From: a bacterium
GTDB lineage: Bacteria; Planctomycetota; Planctomycetia; Planctomycetales; Planctomycetaceae
Reading direction: 5' to 3'
NCBI GenBank assembly: GCA_016125225.1
Contig: WGME01000024.1
Coordinates: forward strand, 1 to 62,919
DNA: 62,919 nucleotides
How positions within the stretch are numbered: position 1 is the first letter of the stretch; each line of letters begins with the position of its first letter. A program made the position numbers and the translations under genes. A model generated the notes under the pieces. The model ran no database searches. It was not told the origin of the DNA and saw nothing but the letters and a program-made list of their open reading frames with translations. This document shows, in pieces, positions 6,631 to 16,802 of the stretch.

Positions 6631-6982
6631 GAATCTTGCGGCCTACTGAAAGGGTTCGGTGGGAAAACACCCACGATTTAGCGAGAGCACTTTAGTATGG
6701 ACCAAGGGACGGGCACGGTCAATATCGCCCGGCACATCGACGTAAACCTTTCAGCAGAATCCGCTTACAGCAGACGAATAAATATGAATCCTAAGTCGGT
6801 ACGAGTCCGGCGGGTAGCACATTTTCGCTCGATTGTTGAACCTCTGGTGTTCAATTCTGTCTGTCCAAGACCCGTAAATTGCCAGGTCCAACCGGGTTGC
6901 GAGCGGGATCGGGATTGACGGAACCTGTGTTGACTACGATAGTTCTCGTGTCAAAGTCCGTATATTTAAGTCGCTGGATTTC
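6631..6982. promoter_or_regulatory. Divergent promoter region (dksA-like / proA)
   Basis: About 350 bases without a gene, between divergent dksA-like and proA. It should hold promoters for both. TTGAC-like boxes (6915, 6930) and a TATATT (6961) are visible, but their spacing does not form a clean sigma-70 promoter. I see no riboswitch or strong hairpin. Confidence 0.35.
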
Positions 6983-8242
6983 ATGAGCCATCACGCCGAT
7001 TATGCCCGTCAGCTTGCCCAACGCGCCCGTCAGGCCTCCCGCGCGATGGTGGGCGTTTCCGGTCAGCAGAAGACCACCTGGCTGAAACGTTCCGCGGAAA
7101 ATCTGATCGCGAATGCCGCCGATCTCGTCGCTCGCAATGCACAGGATCTGGAACAGGCGCCGAGCTTTGGTCTCACGGCGGCGGCCATCGATCGCTTGCG
7201 ACTCACACCAGCCCGTATCGAATCCATGGCGAAAGGATTGCTGGAAGTCGCGGCCCTTCCGGAACCGGTGGGCGAGGTCATCGAAGGATACATTCGCCCC
7301 AACGGTCTGAGCGTGCAAAAGGTCCGAGTTCCTCTGGGTGTGGTCTTTTTCATTTTTGAATCGCGGCCGAACGTGACGGTCGATGCCGCGGCGTTGTGTG
7401 TGAAAAGCGGAAACGCCGTGATCTTGCGCGGGGGCAAAGAGGCTCTGCAAAGCAATGTGGCATTGTATCGCATCTTGAAGAACTCACTGATTGAGACCGG
7501 TCTGCCCGAACACGCCGTGCAACTCATCGCCACGCCTGATCGGGAAGTGGTGGGCGAGATGCTAAAACTCCGTGGTCTGGTGGACGTCACGATTCCCCGG
7601 GGCGGCAAATCGCTGATTGAACGCGTCTGCGCGGAAGCGACGATGCCGGTCATCAAACATTTTGATGGCGTGTGTCATGTGTATGTGGATCGTACGGCCG
7701 ATCTCGATATGGCCGTGAACATCCTACGGAATTCCAAGTGTCAGCGCACAGGCGTCTGCAACGCGGCGGAATGCGTGCTGATTCATCAGGAGATCGCGGC
7801 GGAGTTTCTGCCCCGCATGGCGGAAATGTTCGCGACAGAACAGGTGGAAGTCCGAGGATGTGCTGCCACGCAAGCCGCCATCCCTTGGGCCAAGCTAGCG
7901 AGCGAAGACGATTACCGCACCGAGTATCTGGATAGGATCATTTCCTGCCGTGTGGTGACGGACATCAATGAAGCCATGGATCACATCGGAACCTATGGCT
8001 CACAACATACCGAGACGATTGTGACCAGCGATGTGGCCTCGGCGGACTGCTTCACCCGCATGGTTGATTCTTCGGCGGTGATGGTGAATGCCAGCACCCG
8101 CTTTAACGATGGCGGTGAACTTGGCCTGGGGGCAGAGATTGGAATCAGTACCGATAAGTTTCATGCGCGGGGCCCCTGCGGGTTACGCGAAATGACCAGC
8201 TACAAATGGATTGTTCGAGGACAGGGGCAGGTCCGTGAGTAA
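6983..8242 (+). CDS. proA: Gamma-glutamyl phosphate reductase
   Basis: A 419-residue cytoplasmic enzyme of proline synthesis: reduces gamma-glutamyl phosphate to glutamate-5-semialdehyde with NADPH. It belongs to the aldehyde dehydrogenase superfamily. Visible hallmarks are [40 protein letters not shown] and the active-site cysteine in [12 protein letters not shown]. The C-terminal part has the expected TYGSQHTE and GLGAEIGIS segments. Length fits the family (about 415-420). No proB lies next to it. The next gene, fliM, starts only 47 bases on, on the same strand. Confidence 0.95.
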   Translation: MSHHADYARQLAQRARQASRAMVGVSGQQKTTWLKRSAENLIANAADLVARNAQDLEQAPSFGLTAAAIDRLRLTPARIESMAKGLLEVAALPEPVGEVIEGYIRPNGLSVQKVRVPLGVVFFIFESRPNVTVDAAALCVKSGNAVILRGGKEALQSNVALYRILKNSLIETGLPEHAVQLIATPDREVVGEMLKLRGLVDVTIPRGGKSLIERVCAEATMPVIKHFDGVCHVYVDRTADLDMAVNILRNSKCQRTGVCNAAECVLIHQEIAAEFLPRMAEMFATEQVEVRGCAATQAAIPWAKLASEDDYRTEYLDRIISCRVVTDINEAMDHIGTYGSQHTETIVTSDVASADCFTRMVDSSAVMVNASTRFNDGGELGLGAEIGISTDKFHARGPCGLREMTSYKWIVRGQGQVRE

Positions 8243-8289
8243 CGGCTTGCCAGAGTGAAGTCACATCCGGCTCAAGGAGGAGCCAGAAC

Positions 8290-9393
<1,104 letters not shown>

Positions 9394-9532
9394 CTCGCTT
9401 GACTTTCCGTAGAAGTTGCCAGACAGTGAACAGCCTTCTTGACGGAATCGCTGTCAACCGATAACAATGCTTGGTTTGCGTAGGACGTCGAGAGATGTTC
9501 CGCGCCCTGTCTCAGTCAATATCTTCAATAAT

Positions 9533-9581
9533 GTCCACCCGTCGGTGGACAAGAACCTGTGGGCTTCCGTGTACGAAGCCC
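9533..9581 (+). promoter_or_regulatory. Two leader hairpins upstream of infC
   Basis: GTCCACC (9533-9539) pairs with GGTGGAC (9544-9550) around a CGTC loop, and GGGCTTC (9561-9567) pairs with GAAGCCC (9575-9581) around a 7-nt loop. The infC ribosome site GGGAG (9596-9600) follows. They may be part of an mRNA control leader for the infC operon. About 180 bases before them, after fliM, hold no gene. Confidence 0.5.
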
Positions 9582-9609
9582 GTATTTGCAGTTTTGGGAG
9601 TGATGAGCA

Positions 9610-10119
9610 ATCGAAACGACGCATCGCATCAACGATCAGATCCGCCTTTCCCCCGTGCGAGTGGTTGACCAGAATGGTCAGATGCTGGGAGTGATTCCAA
9701 CGGTTGAGGCCCAACGGCTGGCTTACGATTCCGACCTGGATCTCGTGGAAGTCGCGCCGAATGAACGCCCGCCGGTTTGCCGGATCATGGACTACGGCAA
9801 GTTCAAATACGAACAGAAGAAGAAGCATGCGAATTCGACGAAGACGCATCAGATTCAACTGAAAGAAATTCGCCTGCGTCCCAAAACTGGTGAACACGAC
9901 ATTGAGTTTAAGACGAAACAGGCTCGGGAGTTTCTGTCTCACAAGGACAAGGTCAAACTCAACGTCATTTTCCGTGGCCGGGAAAACGCCCACCATGACC
10001 GTGGCCGGGAAATGCTGGCACAGATTATCGAGAAGCTGCAGGATGTCAGCAAAATCGAAAAGCCACCCGGTTTGGAAGGGGGCCGCAATATGACTGCGGT
10101 TCTCGCGCCGAAAGCCTGA
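9610..10119 (+). CDS. infC: Translation initiation factor IF-3, predicted ATC start
   Basis: IF-3 binds the 30S subunit and proofreads initiator tRNA pairing. The first ATG/GTG candidate (GTG 9655) would delete the conserved head [16 protein letters not shown], which is in frame upstream. That frame is closed by TGA at 9604-9606, leaving ATC at 9610 as the only plausible start, with GGGAG nine bases before it. A rare start codon (AUU/AUC) is a known hallmark of infC and lets IF-3 repress its own synthesis. The result has 169 residues, normal for the family. N-domain [20 protein letters not shown], linker [13 protein letters not shown] and C-domain [12 protein letters not shown] are all present. 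Confidence 0.88.
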   Translation: METTHRINDQIRLSPVRVVDQNGQMLGVIPTVEAQRLAYDSDLDLVEVAPNERPPVCRIMDYGKFKYEQKKKHANSTKTHQIQLKEIRLRPKTGEHDIEFKTKQAREFLSHKDKVKLNVIFRGRENAHHDRGREMLAQIIEKLQDVSKIEKPPGLEGGRNMTAVLAPKA

Positions 10120-10134
10120 GAACAAAAAGAGTTA

Positions 10135-10165
10135 CGGCCAAACGACGCTCGTGGCCGGAATTTTT
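10135..10165 (+). terminator. Hairpin plus U-run between infC and rpmI (terminator/attenuator)
   Basis: CGGCCA (10135-10140) pairs with TGGCCG (10152-10157), with an inner CGA/TCG extension, followed by GAATTTTT. It looks like an intrinsic terminator placed inside the ribosomal operon, so partial read-through or attenuation is likely. Confidence 0.65.
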
Positions 10166-10274
10166 CCCTGCAGCATGGAAACCACAACGGGGTTCCGCTT
10201 ATAATCCGCGATTCCCGCGACGGGACCATGCGAGCAGAACTGCTGATCCGCAGCGATCCGAAGGATAGACGGCA

Positions 10275-10475
10275 ATGCCGAAGTTGAAGACACACAAAGG
10301 GATGCGGAAACGCTTCAAGCTGACCGCATCAGGCAAAATCAAGTACCGCAGTGCCAACCGCGGCCACAAGTTGAGCCATAAAAGCAGCAAGCGGAAACGT
10401 CGTTTGCGTGGCGACACGGTGCAGGACGGCTTCAACGCCATTCTGGTGGCTGAGGGATTGGCCCCCGCCCTCTAA
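10275..10475 (+). CDS. rpmI: 50S ribosomal protein L35
   Basis: A 66-residue, highly basic protein beginning [21 protein letters not shown], the L35 signature, with the KRKRRLRG stretch near residue 40. GAAGGAT precedes the ATG by ten bases. It sits in the conserved order infC-rpmI-rplT. The length is normal. Confidence 0.96.
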   Translation: MPKLKTHKGMRKRFKLTASGKIKYRSANRGHKLSHKSSKRKRRLRGDTVQDGFNAILVAEGLAPAL

Positions 10476-10558
10476 GCCGGAAAGCGTTACAGGATATTCT
10501 TTTTGACATCGATTCCCGCAAGCCGTGATTGGCTGCCGGGACAGATCACGAGACAGTC

Positions 10559-10918
10559 ATGCGTATCAGCTATAGCGTTGCTCGTCACCGGTCGCACAAG
10601 CGGCTTTATCGGGAATCCAAAGGCCGCTGGGGTGCCCGCAAGAACCTCATCCGGACAGTCAAAGAGCAAGTCGTCCGCGCCCGGTGCTTTGCGTTCCGCG
10701 ATCGCCGTAACCGCAAGCGTGACTTCCGCGCTCTGTGGATCATCCGCCTGAAGGCCGCTGCCACCATGCACGGCATGCGGTATTCGGAATTCATCCACGG
10801 CCTGACGCTGGCCAACATCGAGTTGAACCGGAAGTCGCTGAGCGAGTTGGCCATTCATTCGCCGGACGTGTTTGCGGAAATCGCTGGCATCGTGAAGTCG
10901 GCGCTCGCTGCCGCGTAG
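10559..10918 (+). CDS. rplT: 50S ribosomal protein L20
   Basis: A 119-residue protein that binds 23S rRNA early in 50S assembly and in several bacteria represses this operon. I take ATG 10559 because the family start (here [22 protein letters not shown] in pattern) aligns there; the frame opens earlier without meaning. Basic N-terminal helix, [18 protein letters not shown], then the globular part [20 protein letters not shown] strong hairpin terminator follows 30 bases after the stop. Confidence 0.95.
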   Translation: MRISYSVARHRSHKRLYRESKGRWGARKNLIRTVKEQVVRARCFAFRDRRNRKRDFRALWIIRLKAAATMHGMRYSEFIHGLTLANIELNRKSLSELAIHSPDVFAEIAGIVKSALAAA

Positions 10919-10949
10919 ATCTTCGGATCTCGCTGATTGCAAATCTCAC

Positions 10950-10982
10950 CAGCCCGACTGCTCATGGCAGCCGGGCTGTTTT
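10950..10982 (+). terminator. Intrinsic terminator/attenuator between rplT and pheS
   Basis: CAGCCCGACTGC (10950-10961) pairs with GCAGCCGGGCTG (10967-10978) with one mismatch, followed by TTTT. It stands 38 bases before the pheS start, so it could end the ribosomal transcript or attenuate pheS. Confidence 0.75.
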
Positions 10983-11019
10983 GCTGATATCGGTTCACTT
11001 TGCTCCAGGTGATGTTCTC

Positions 11020-12021
11020 ATGGACCCGCTGACTGCCTTGGCCCAGTTCGAATCGGAAGGTCTGGCTGCGATTGCCGCCGCCACAGACGCCGCCGCTTTG
11101 GAGCAGGTCCGCATCCAGTTTCTCGGCAAGAAGCAGGGGCGTCTTAAGGATCTGCAGTCGGTCGTCGGCAAGGCGACTCCGGAAGAACGTCCCGTCGTGG
11201 GCAAACGCTTCAACGAAGCCAAAGACCGTGTCACCGAGGCGCTTGAAGCTCGGTTGAACGAGGTGGCCAAACCTAAGATCGCCGCGACGGCGATCGATTT
11301 GACATTGCCCGGTGTCCCCACCGACTTCGGTCGTCTGCACCCTCTAACGCAGACGATGCGCGAATTCCGTGAGATCATGGCCCGCTTCGGCTTCGAAGTG
11401 GTGGATGGTCCGGAACTGGAAGATGAGCCGCACAACTTCAACGCGCTCAACATCCCGCTCGACCACCCGGCTCGCGATCCGCTCGACAACTTCTACCTGG
11501 CAGCGGCCTGCACAGCGCATGGCAAGCCGGTGCTGATGCGCAGCCAGACCAGCACGGTGCAGATTCGCGTGATGGAACACCGCCCGCCTCCGGTTCGGGT
11601 CATTTCCATCGGCCGGGTCTATCGCCCCGATGACATCGACGCCACGCATCATGTCATGTTCCATCAGATGGAAGGGCTGATGATCGGCCCCGATGTCACG
11701 ATGGCCTCACTGAAGAGCGTGCTCAAGATGTTCGCCGCGGCCTACCTGGGTGGTGATACCGAAGTCCGCTTCCGTCCCTCGTTCTTCCCGTTCACTGAAC
11801 CTTCGGTCGAGGTAGATGTGCGCTGGAAGGGGGGCTGGTTGGAACTCGGCGGGGCCGGGGTGGTTGATCCGAACGTGCTGCAGGCCGTTGGTTACAACCC
11901 CGAAGAAGTCGGGGGTTTCGCCTTCGGCCTGGGTATTGCCCGGTTCTGCATGCTGCGGCACGGCATCGATGACATCCGCCTCTTCTATCAGAACGACATT
12001 CGCTTCCTGAAGCAGTTCTGA
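11020..12021 (+). CDS. pheS: Phenylalanine-tRNA ligase alpha subunit
   Basis: A 333-residue class II aminoacyl-tRNA synthetase subunit that carries the active site of the PheS2PheT2 enzyme. I start at ATG 11020 ([14 protein letters not shown]); the upstream frame runs through rplT. N-terminal coiled coil to about residue 90; then [21 protein letters not shown], the motif 2 region ([17 protein letters not shown], then [12 protein letters not shown]) and motif 3 ([31 protein letters not shown]). All are intact. pheT, normally next, is absent here: the following gene is convergent and only 15 bases away. Confidence 0.96.
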   Translation: MDPLTALAQFESEGLAAIAAATDAAALEQVRIQFLGKKQGRLKDLQSVVGKATPEERPVVGKRFNEAKDRVTEALEARLNEVAKPKIAATAIDLTLPGVPTDFGRLHPLTQTMREFREIMARFGFEVVDGPELEDEPHNFNALNIPLDHPARDPLDNFYLAAACTAHGKPVLMRSQTSTVQIRVMEHRPPPVRVISIGRVYRPDDIDATHHVMFHQMEGLMIGPDVTMASLKSVLKMFAAAYLGGDTEVRFRPSFFPFTEPSVEVDVRWKGGWLELGGAGVVDPNVLQAVGYNPEEVGGFAFGLGIARFCMLRHGIDDIRLFYQNDIRFLKQF

Positions 12022-12036
12022 GCGGCGAATGATCGA

Positions 12037-13212
12037 TCACGGAATCAGCAGCGTCGTGTAACCGGCAGTCTGCTTATTGAGAATCACCGTCAGCGCGGCG
12101 GCGGCAATTGGGATTTGTGGATCGACGGTGGAGGCCGCAAAGCCCTTGGCATTGAGCGCCTGCCCACACACAAAGAGTTCCACGCCGTGCGATTTGAGCT
12201 GTTCGATCAACTTCAGATTGGGGTTGTGATCGACGCCATAGCGGAGAGCATAAAACTCGTCTTTCAAAACCGACTTCGTGGCCTCCCCGTGAAAGACAAT
12301 CGCGATGCGCACATCGCCGCTGCTGAATCCGTGCAAGCCGTACAGGTTCAGAACCCGCGCGGCCCGCTCGAGCCCTTTGTTCACAGCGTTCGGGGACGAG
12401 TCCGCTGTGACATCAAAGACGAGTTTCATGCCGGGTTGCGGGGGTTCCACCACGCTGTCATAAGCCACCACGCCGCCATATCCCGCGATGATGGGGTATT
12501 GCCATTCGCGTAAGCCCGCGGCTTTGCTCTTGGTGAACTCCACGAAATAGTTTTCCTTGAGAACGTCGGCGGGTTCGCGGGTTTTGAGGTAGCCGGCCGC
12601 TATGATTTCGCTTTCAAAGACCTCTTGCCCGGCCCGCACATGGCCCAGCACCCAGTCGCTGCTTTCCCCGGCGACACGGCGGAAATCGATGACAATCACC
12701 CGTCCGCCTGGCTTCAAGGCCCGCTGCAACGAGGTCATTGTCTTCAGCGGGAATTCGAAATGGTGATAGGTGTCGCAGATGAAGGCGACATCGACTGATT
12801 CCGGCGGCAACTCCGTGGAGTCCGCCGTGCAGAGGACGGTTTCCACGTTCTTTAATCCGGCGGCACGGCTCGATGTTTCAATGTGCTTCAGGAAGTTTGG
12901 TGTGATATCGACGGCCAGCACGCGGCCTTCCGGTCCCACCGCTTCGGCGAACAATCGCGTGAACAATCCCGTCCCGGCACCGATATCGGCGACGGTCTGC
13001 CCCGGTTGAATCTGACACGCCGCCAGAATTTCATTGCGGCGGGTATAGACTTCGCGACTCTCGACTTCGAAGCGTTTCACGAACGCAGCCACATCCGGAT
13101 CGCGGAACGAATCGTTGACGCCGGGTTTGACGCTTTTCTCTTGTGCCATGACGGACGTGGTCACGGCCACGATGGCGATCAGAAACAGACTAAGGCGACG
13201 CAGAGACAACAT
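12037..13212 (-). CDS. Exported SAM-methyltransferase fused to a DsrE-like domain
   Basis: A 391-residue protein starting at ATG 13212 (the GTG just before it is also possible). Residues 1-24 are a signal peptide ending VMAQ. Residues about 40-240 are a class I methyltransferase: motif I VADIGAGTGLF (74-84), then VLAVDITPNFL, VDVAFICDTYHHFE, and LKPGGRVIVIDF. From about 265 to the end is a DsrE/DsrF-like sulfur-carrier fold (VNKGLERAARVLNLYG, IAIVFHGEAT, SHGVELFVCGQALNAKGF, AAALTVILNKQTAGYTTLLIP), with one Cys in FVCGQ at the usual site. It is last in the sulfide operon. An exported SAM enzyme is odd because SAM is cytoplasmic; planctomycete compartments or a lost methyl function are possible. 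Confidence 0.75.
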   Translation of the reverse strand: MLSLRRLSLFLIAIVAVTTSVMAQEKSVKPGVNDSFRDPDVAAFVKRFEVESREVYTRRNEILAACQIQPGQTVADIGAGTGLFTRLFAEAVGPEGRVLAVDITPNFLKHIETSSRAAGLKNVETVLCTADSTELPPESVDVAFICDTYHHFEFPLKTMTSLQRALKPGGRVIVIDFRRVAGESSDWVLGHVRAGQEVFESEIIAAGYLKTREPADVLKENYFVEFTKSKAAGLREWQYPIIAGYGGVVAYDSVVEPPQPGMKLVFDVTADSSPNAVNKGLERAARVLNLYGLHGFSSGDVRIAIVFHGEATKSVLKDEFYALRYGVDHNPNLKLIEQLKSHGVELFVCGQALNAKGFAASTVDPQIPIAAAALTVILNKQTAGYTTLLIP

Positions 13213-13263
13213 CACTACAGAATCCTTGTCAAAATGCCGTTCACGGACAACCCCCGAAGTCCT

Positions 13264-14457
13264 TTACGCACGCCCCTTGAGCATACCATGCCAGTACAGA
13301 ATGGGCAGCAGGTATCGCTTGAGAGCCCACATGGACCAACGCTCTTTGGATTGATCCACAGGAAAGGTTTCTTCGGGTGTCTTCTGGTAGTTGAACTCGG
13401 CGAGGACGAGTTTGCCGATCCCTGTCACCAACGGACACGATGTGTATCCGCTGTATTTTGCGGGGCAGACCTTTCCCTGCATGGCTGCCAGCAGATTTCT
13501 GGCAACGACCGGGGCCTGCTTGCGAATGGCCGCCGCGGTTTTTGATGTGGGCAGGTTACTGCAGTCTCCCAAGGCAAACACATTCGAGAACCTGGGGTGA
13601 CGCAGCGTTTCTTTGTCGACTTCCACCCATCCGTCTTTATCTGCGAGCGGGCTTTGAGCCAGGAATGTCGGCGGCCCCATCGGTGGGGTCACATGCAGGA
13701 GGTCATACTTCAGCGACACGAGTTCCTGTGTGTCGAGGTTCTTCAGCACGGCCTGCCGGGTATCGGCCTGCACTTCGATCAGTTCGTGTCGAAAACGACA
13801 GTCGATCTGCTTGCGGGCAATGACCTGTTCCAGCGTTGATCGATACGGCTCGACGGCGAAGATGCTGGAGAGTGCCGAGGCATAGATGATGTTCGTGTTC
13901 TCGCGCACTCCGGCTTCCCGGAATCGATCATCAGCCAGGTACATAATTTTCTGCGGAGCGCCGCCACATTTCACGGCTCCCGAAGGATTGGTAAAGATCG
14001 CCGTGCCTCCGCGGAAGTTGCGGATGGCTTCCCACGTCGAATCGACCGTGGCGAAGGAATAGTTGCTGCACACTCCCCCTTTGCCGACAGCATCTTTCAA
14101 ACCCTGGACCTTATCCCAGTTGATCTGCAGGCCCGCAGCCACCACCAGCCAATCGTAGGTGATGGTCTCACCAGTGTGTGTTCGCAACAGATTCTGGCTG
14201 GGGACAAATTCTGCGACGGCATCTTGAATCCAGGTGACACCACGGGGCATCACCGACGCCTCGGACCGTTCTGTCGCTTCCTTCTTAGCCAGCCCGGCTC
14301 CAACCAGGGTCCACAGCGGTTGATAGTAGTGCTTATCAGAAGGTTCGATCACTGCCACATCGGGGCGGGAGAACCAGCCTCGGGTGAGTCTCGCTGCTAC
14401 AGTGAGTCCCGCTGACCCACCACCCACAACCACAATCTGATGATGTTTGTTTGACAT
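13264..14457 (-). CDS. sqr: Sulfide:quinone oxidoreductase (type II-like)
   Basis: A 397-residue FAD enzyme that oxidises sulfide to persulfide/polysulfide and passes electrons to quinone at the membrane. ATG 14457 begins MSNKHHQIVVVGGGSAGL, an FAD-binding Rossmann motif; the long upstream frame is a shadow of tauE. Redox cysteines: Cys164 in AVKCGGAPQK and Cys341 in YTSCPLVTG, as in type II SQR; Cys130 is extra. The second FAD motif NVFALGDCSN is at about 292-301. The C-terminus has an amphipathic, Trp/Leu-rich membrane anchor (WSMWALKRYLLPILYWH). It lies 22 bases after tauE. Confidence 0.9.
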   Translation of the reverse strand: MSNKHHQIVVVGGGSAGLTVAARLTRGWFSRPDVAVIEPSDKHYYQPLWTLVGAGLAKKEATERSEASVMPRGVTWIQDAVAEFVPSQNLLRTHTGETITYDWLVVAAGLQINWDKVQGLKDAVGKGGVCSNYSFATVDSTWEAIRNFRGGTAIFTNPSGAVKCGGAPQKIMYLADDRFREAGVRENTNIIYASALSSIFAVEPYRSTLEQVIARKQIDCRFRHELIEVQADTRQAVLKNLDTQELVSLKYDLLHVTPPMGPPTFLAQSPLADKDGWVEVDKETLRHPRFSNVFALGDCSNLPTSKTAAAIRKQAPVVARNLLAAMQGKVCPAKYSGYTSCPLVTGIGKLVLAEFNYQKTPEETFPVDQSKERWSMWALKRYLLPILYWHGMLKGRA

Positions 14458-14479
14458 AATGAAACTCACTGAAAGAGGC

Positions 14480-15298
14480 TCACGTCTGAAGATTGCGTGC
14501 GATGACGAACACTGCCACCGCCAGGATGGCCACGACGAACACCTTCTGAAGGACAACCGCCGGAAGCCGACGAGCCACCTGCTGACCCACGAACAACCCA
14601 ACAACACCGCCGATGACGAACAGCCCGGTGATGGCGGGGGAAATGGTGCGGCCTGACCAGGCCTGTGCCGTGATTCCCGAAACACTCACCAGCGAAATCA
14701 CCATCAACGACGTTCCAACCGCGCGATGAATCGACATCCCGCTGAACAGGACCAACGCTGGCACAATCACAAATCCGCCGCCGACTCCGAATAAACCCGA
14801 CAACACGCCGGTCATTAATCCCACACACAGCAACAGCACGGCACAGCGCGAAGTCAGTATCAATAGACCCGTGGCATCCCGTTGACAGGTTGGGCCTTCT
14901 GCATCTCCCGTGGGACCGCAATCCACTCGGGGAACAGCAGGCCGGGAAGCCTGCCGCCAGAGCCGGATGGCCACAATGATCATCAAGGCCGCAAATGCCA
15001 GCAGCAGAACGGCATCGGAAAGTCGACTGGCAATCCATGTTCCCAGCGGTGCTCCCAGCATTCCAGCAATCGCAAAGAGCACGCCAGTCCGCAGTTCGAC
15101 TTCGCCCAGCTTCCAGCGATGCAGAAACCCCACAAACGAGGTGGCTCCGACGGCTGCCAATGAGATTGCCACGGCATCCTTGGTGGGAACATTCAGGCCA
15201 TACACCAGCAACGGCACGGCAAAGATGGCACCACCGCCACCGGTGAGCCCCAGCGATAATCCCACGATCGCACCGAAGAGCAGACTTAAGGGAGACAT
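14480..15298 (-). CDS. TauE/SafE-family membrane transporter
   Basis: A 272-residue inner-membrane protein with about eight helices arranged as two repeats: FGAIVGLSLGLTGGGGAIFAVPLL at the head is one, and MTGVLSGLFGVGGGFVIVPAL starts the second. This G-rich G-x-G-G-G motif pair is typical of TauE/SafE, thought to export sulfite, thiosulfate or related sulfur anions. ATG 15298 is chosen because GGAGGAGGG is upstream and the longer frame is inside the previous gene. In staphylococcal and other sulfide operons TauE sits between the persulfide dioxygenase and SQR, exactly as here, which suggests export of the oxidised product. Confidence 0.85.
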   Translation of the reverse strand: MSPLSLLFGAIVGLSLGLTGGGGAIFAVPLLVYGLNVPTKDAVAISLAAVGATSFVGFLHRWKLGEVELRTGVLFAIAGMLGAPLGTWIASRLSDAVLLLAFAALMIIVAIRLWRQASRPAVPRVDCGPTGDAEGPTCQRDATGLLILTSRCAVLLLCVGLMTGVLSGLFGVGGGFVIVPALVLFSGMSIHRAVGTSLMVISLVSVSGITAQAWSGRTISPAITGLFVIGGVVGLFVGQQVARRLPAVVLQKVFVVAILAVAVFVIARNLQT

Positions 15299-15326
15299 CA
15301 CAGGGCCCTCCTCCATCGACGACGTC

Positions 15327-16760
15327 TTAGCGGCTGCAACCCGTGGTACACAGGGCCGGAGCATCACCCTGGGCTTCCACCGGCAGTTGAGACGCAAGCC
15401 ACGCTTTGTATCCCCCCACCATGTCGCTCATGTTGGTCCGTCCGGCTTCGGCCAGCAGGCTGGCGGCAATCGCCGAGCGATAGCCCCCCTCGCAGTGGAC
15501 CACCACCGAACCTTCCATGGGAACTTCGGCCAGCCGTTCCGCGAGATGCGTCAGCGGAATGTTATGACTTCCCGCGAGATGTCCCGCCTGCCATTCCTTG
15601 GTTGCACGGACATCGAGCACGAAGGGTTGCTGTGATTGTGCCAAAGCCTCGGCCAAAGCCGGGGCCGTGATACGTGGCACCATGGCAATCAATTCGGGAT
15701 GCAGATCCAACGCGGCCATGCCGTCCCGGAGATAGCCGACCGCATTGTCGAAACCGATGCGTCCCAGACGCATCACGGCTTCGTCTTCCTGACCGGGTTC
15801 CGCAATCACCACGATCGGGCGGTCATGATCGAGCAGAGAACCGCACCACGTAGCATATTTGCCTTGCAAACCGATGTTGAGCGACCCCGTCAGATGAGCC
15901 GCTTCAAAATCGACGGCGTCACGCACATCGAGCAGTTGCCCACCCTGGTTCTTGATTCGCAACACTTCCTCAACCGACAAGGGCTGAAGCGATGTCTGCA
16001 ATGTGGCACCCAAATCAGCCCGTTCCTGGCGGTTCTTGATCGCATCATAAACGAAGTAGTCTGGGGCTTCTGGTTGTTCGGTTGTGACGAGTTGCTTGAA
16101 TTCCTCAAGGCTCATCGGTTGCAGGGCGTAGTTGAATTTCTTCTGCTCGCCGATCGTGGAGACGGTCTCTTTGCTCAAATTCTTGCCACACATCGACCCG
16201 GCCCCATGTGCCGGATAGACCAGCGTGCTATCGGGCAGGTCGCGCAGCTTCTGCAGTGAGTGGTACAGCATCTCGGCGAGTTCGTCGGCCGTGACGCCGA
16301 TCGAAGCCAGTAGATCGGGACGGCCAACATCACCAATGAAGAGCGTGTCCCCCGTCAATACGGCGTGAGGAATGGAATCGCTCTGGGCGAGGTCGTAGAC
16401 GACCACCGAAATGCCTTCGGGTGTGTGACCCGGTGTTTCGAGGAATTCCAACCGGACATCGCCCAGTTCAATACGGTCACCATCGTGCATGGCCTGGAAG
16501 TCGAACTCGGCCTGGGCTCGCGAACCCATGACGATGCGAGCCTGCGCCCGATTCCGCAATTCGATGTGACCGGCCAGAAAGTCGGCATGAAAGTGGGTCA
16601 GCACGACATAGTCGATGTGATACCCCGCCGCATCGGCGTCTTGCAGGTATTGTTCGATATCGCGTTGCGGATCGACCACGACGGCTCGCTGCGTGCGTTC
16701 ATCCGCAATCAGATACGACGCATGTGCGAGGCAACCCAGATAGTACTGCTTGATGAACAT
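15327..16760 (-). CDS. Persulfide dioxygenase-rhodanese fusion (CstB-like)
   Basis: A 477-residue three-domain enzyme. Residues 1-235: metallo-beta-lactamase/ETHE1-like non-heme iron dioxygenase (THFHADFLAGH 55-65, PGHTPEG 110-116, GDTLFIGDVGRPDL 137-150, YPAHGAGSMCGKN 182-194), which turns glutathione or low-molecular-weight persulfide into sulfite. Residues 258-355: a rhodanese fold without catalytic Cys (IAEPGQED at 319-326), a pseudo-domain. Residues 365-460: an active rhodanese with Cys423 in VHCEGGYRS. This order matches staphylococcal CstB. The tail ends ALCTTGCSR, two free cysteines that the family does not require. Gene order and spacing (42 and 28 bases to neighbours) mark it as an operon member. 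Confidence 0.88.
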   Translation of the reverse strand: MFIKQYYLGCLAHASYLIADERTQRAVVVDPQRDIEQYLQDADAAGYHIDYVVLTHFHADFLAGHIELRNRAQARIVMGSRAQAEFDFQAMHDGDRIELGDVRLEFLETPGHTPEGISVVVYDLAQSDSIPHAVLTGDTLFIGDVGRPDLLASIGVTADELAEMLYHSLQKLRDLPDSTLVYPAHGAGSMCGKNLSKETVSTIGEQKKFNYALQPMSLEEFKQLVTTEQPEAPDYFVYDAIKNRQERADLGATLQTSLQPLSVEEVLRIKNQGGQLLDVRDAVDFEAAHLTGSLNIGLQGKYATWCGSLLDHDRPIVVIAEPGQEDEAVMRLGRIGFDNAVGYLRDGMAALDLHPELIAMVPRITAPALAEALAQSQQPFVLDVRATKEWQAGHLAGSHNIPLTHLAERLAEVPMEGSVVVHCEGGYRSAIAASLLAEAGRTNMSDMVGGYKAWLASQLPVEAQGDAPALCTTGCSR

Positions 16761-16802
16761 GATGTGCTCCTCATGAACGGTTTCAGTGTTTTACCAGCGA
16801 CA

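Noticed and set aside
6697-6918. 73-codon frame in the dksA-proA gap
   Set aside because: No ribosome site, no motif; the region fits a divergent promoter better.
9655-10119. infC starting at GTG 9655
   Set aside because: It would remove the conserved THRINDQIR head, which is in frame upstream; ATC 9610 is preferred.
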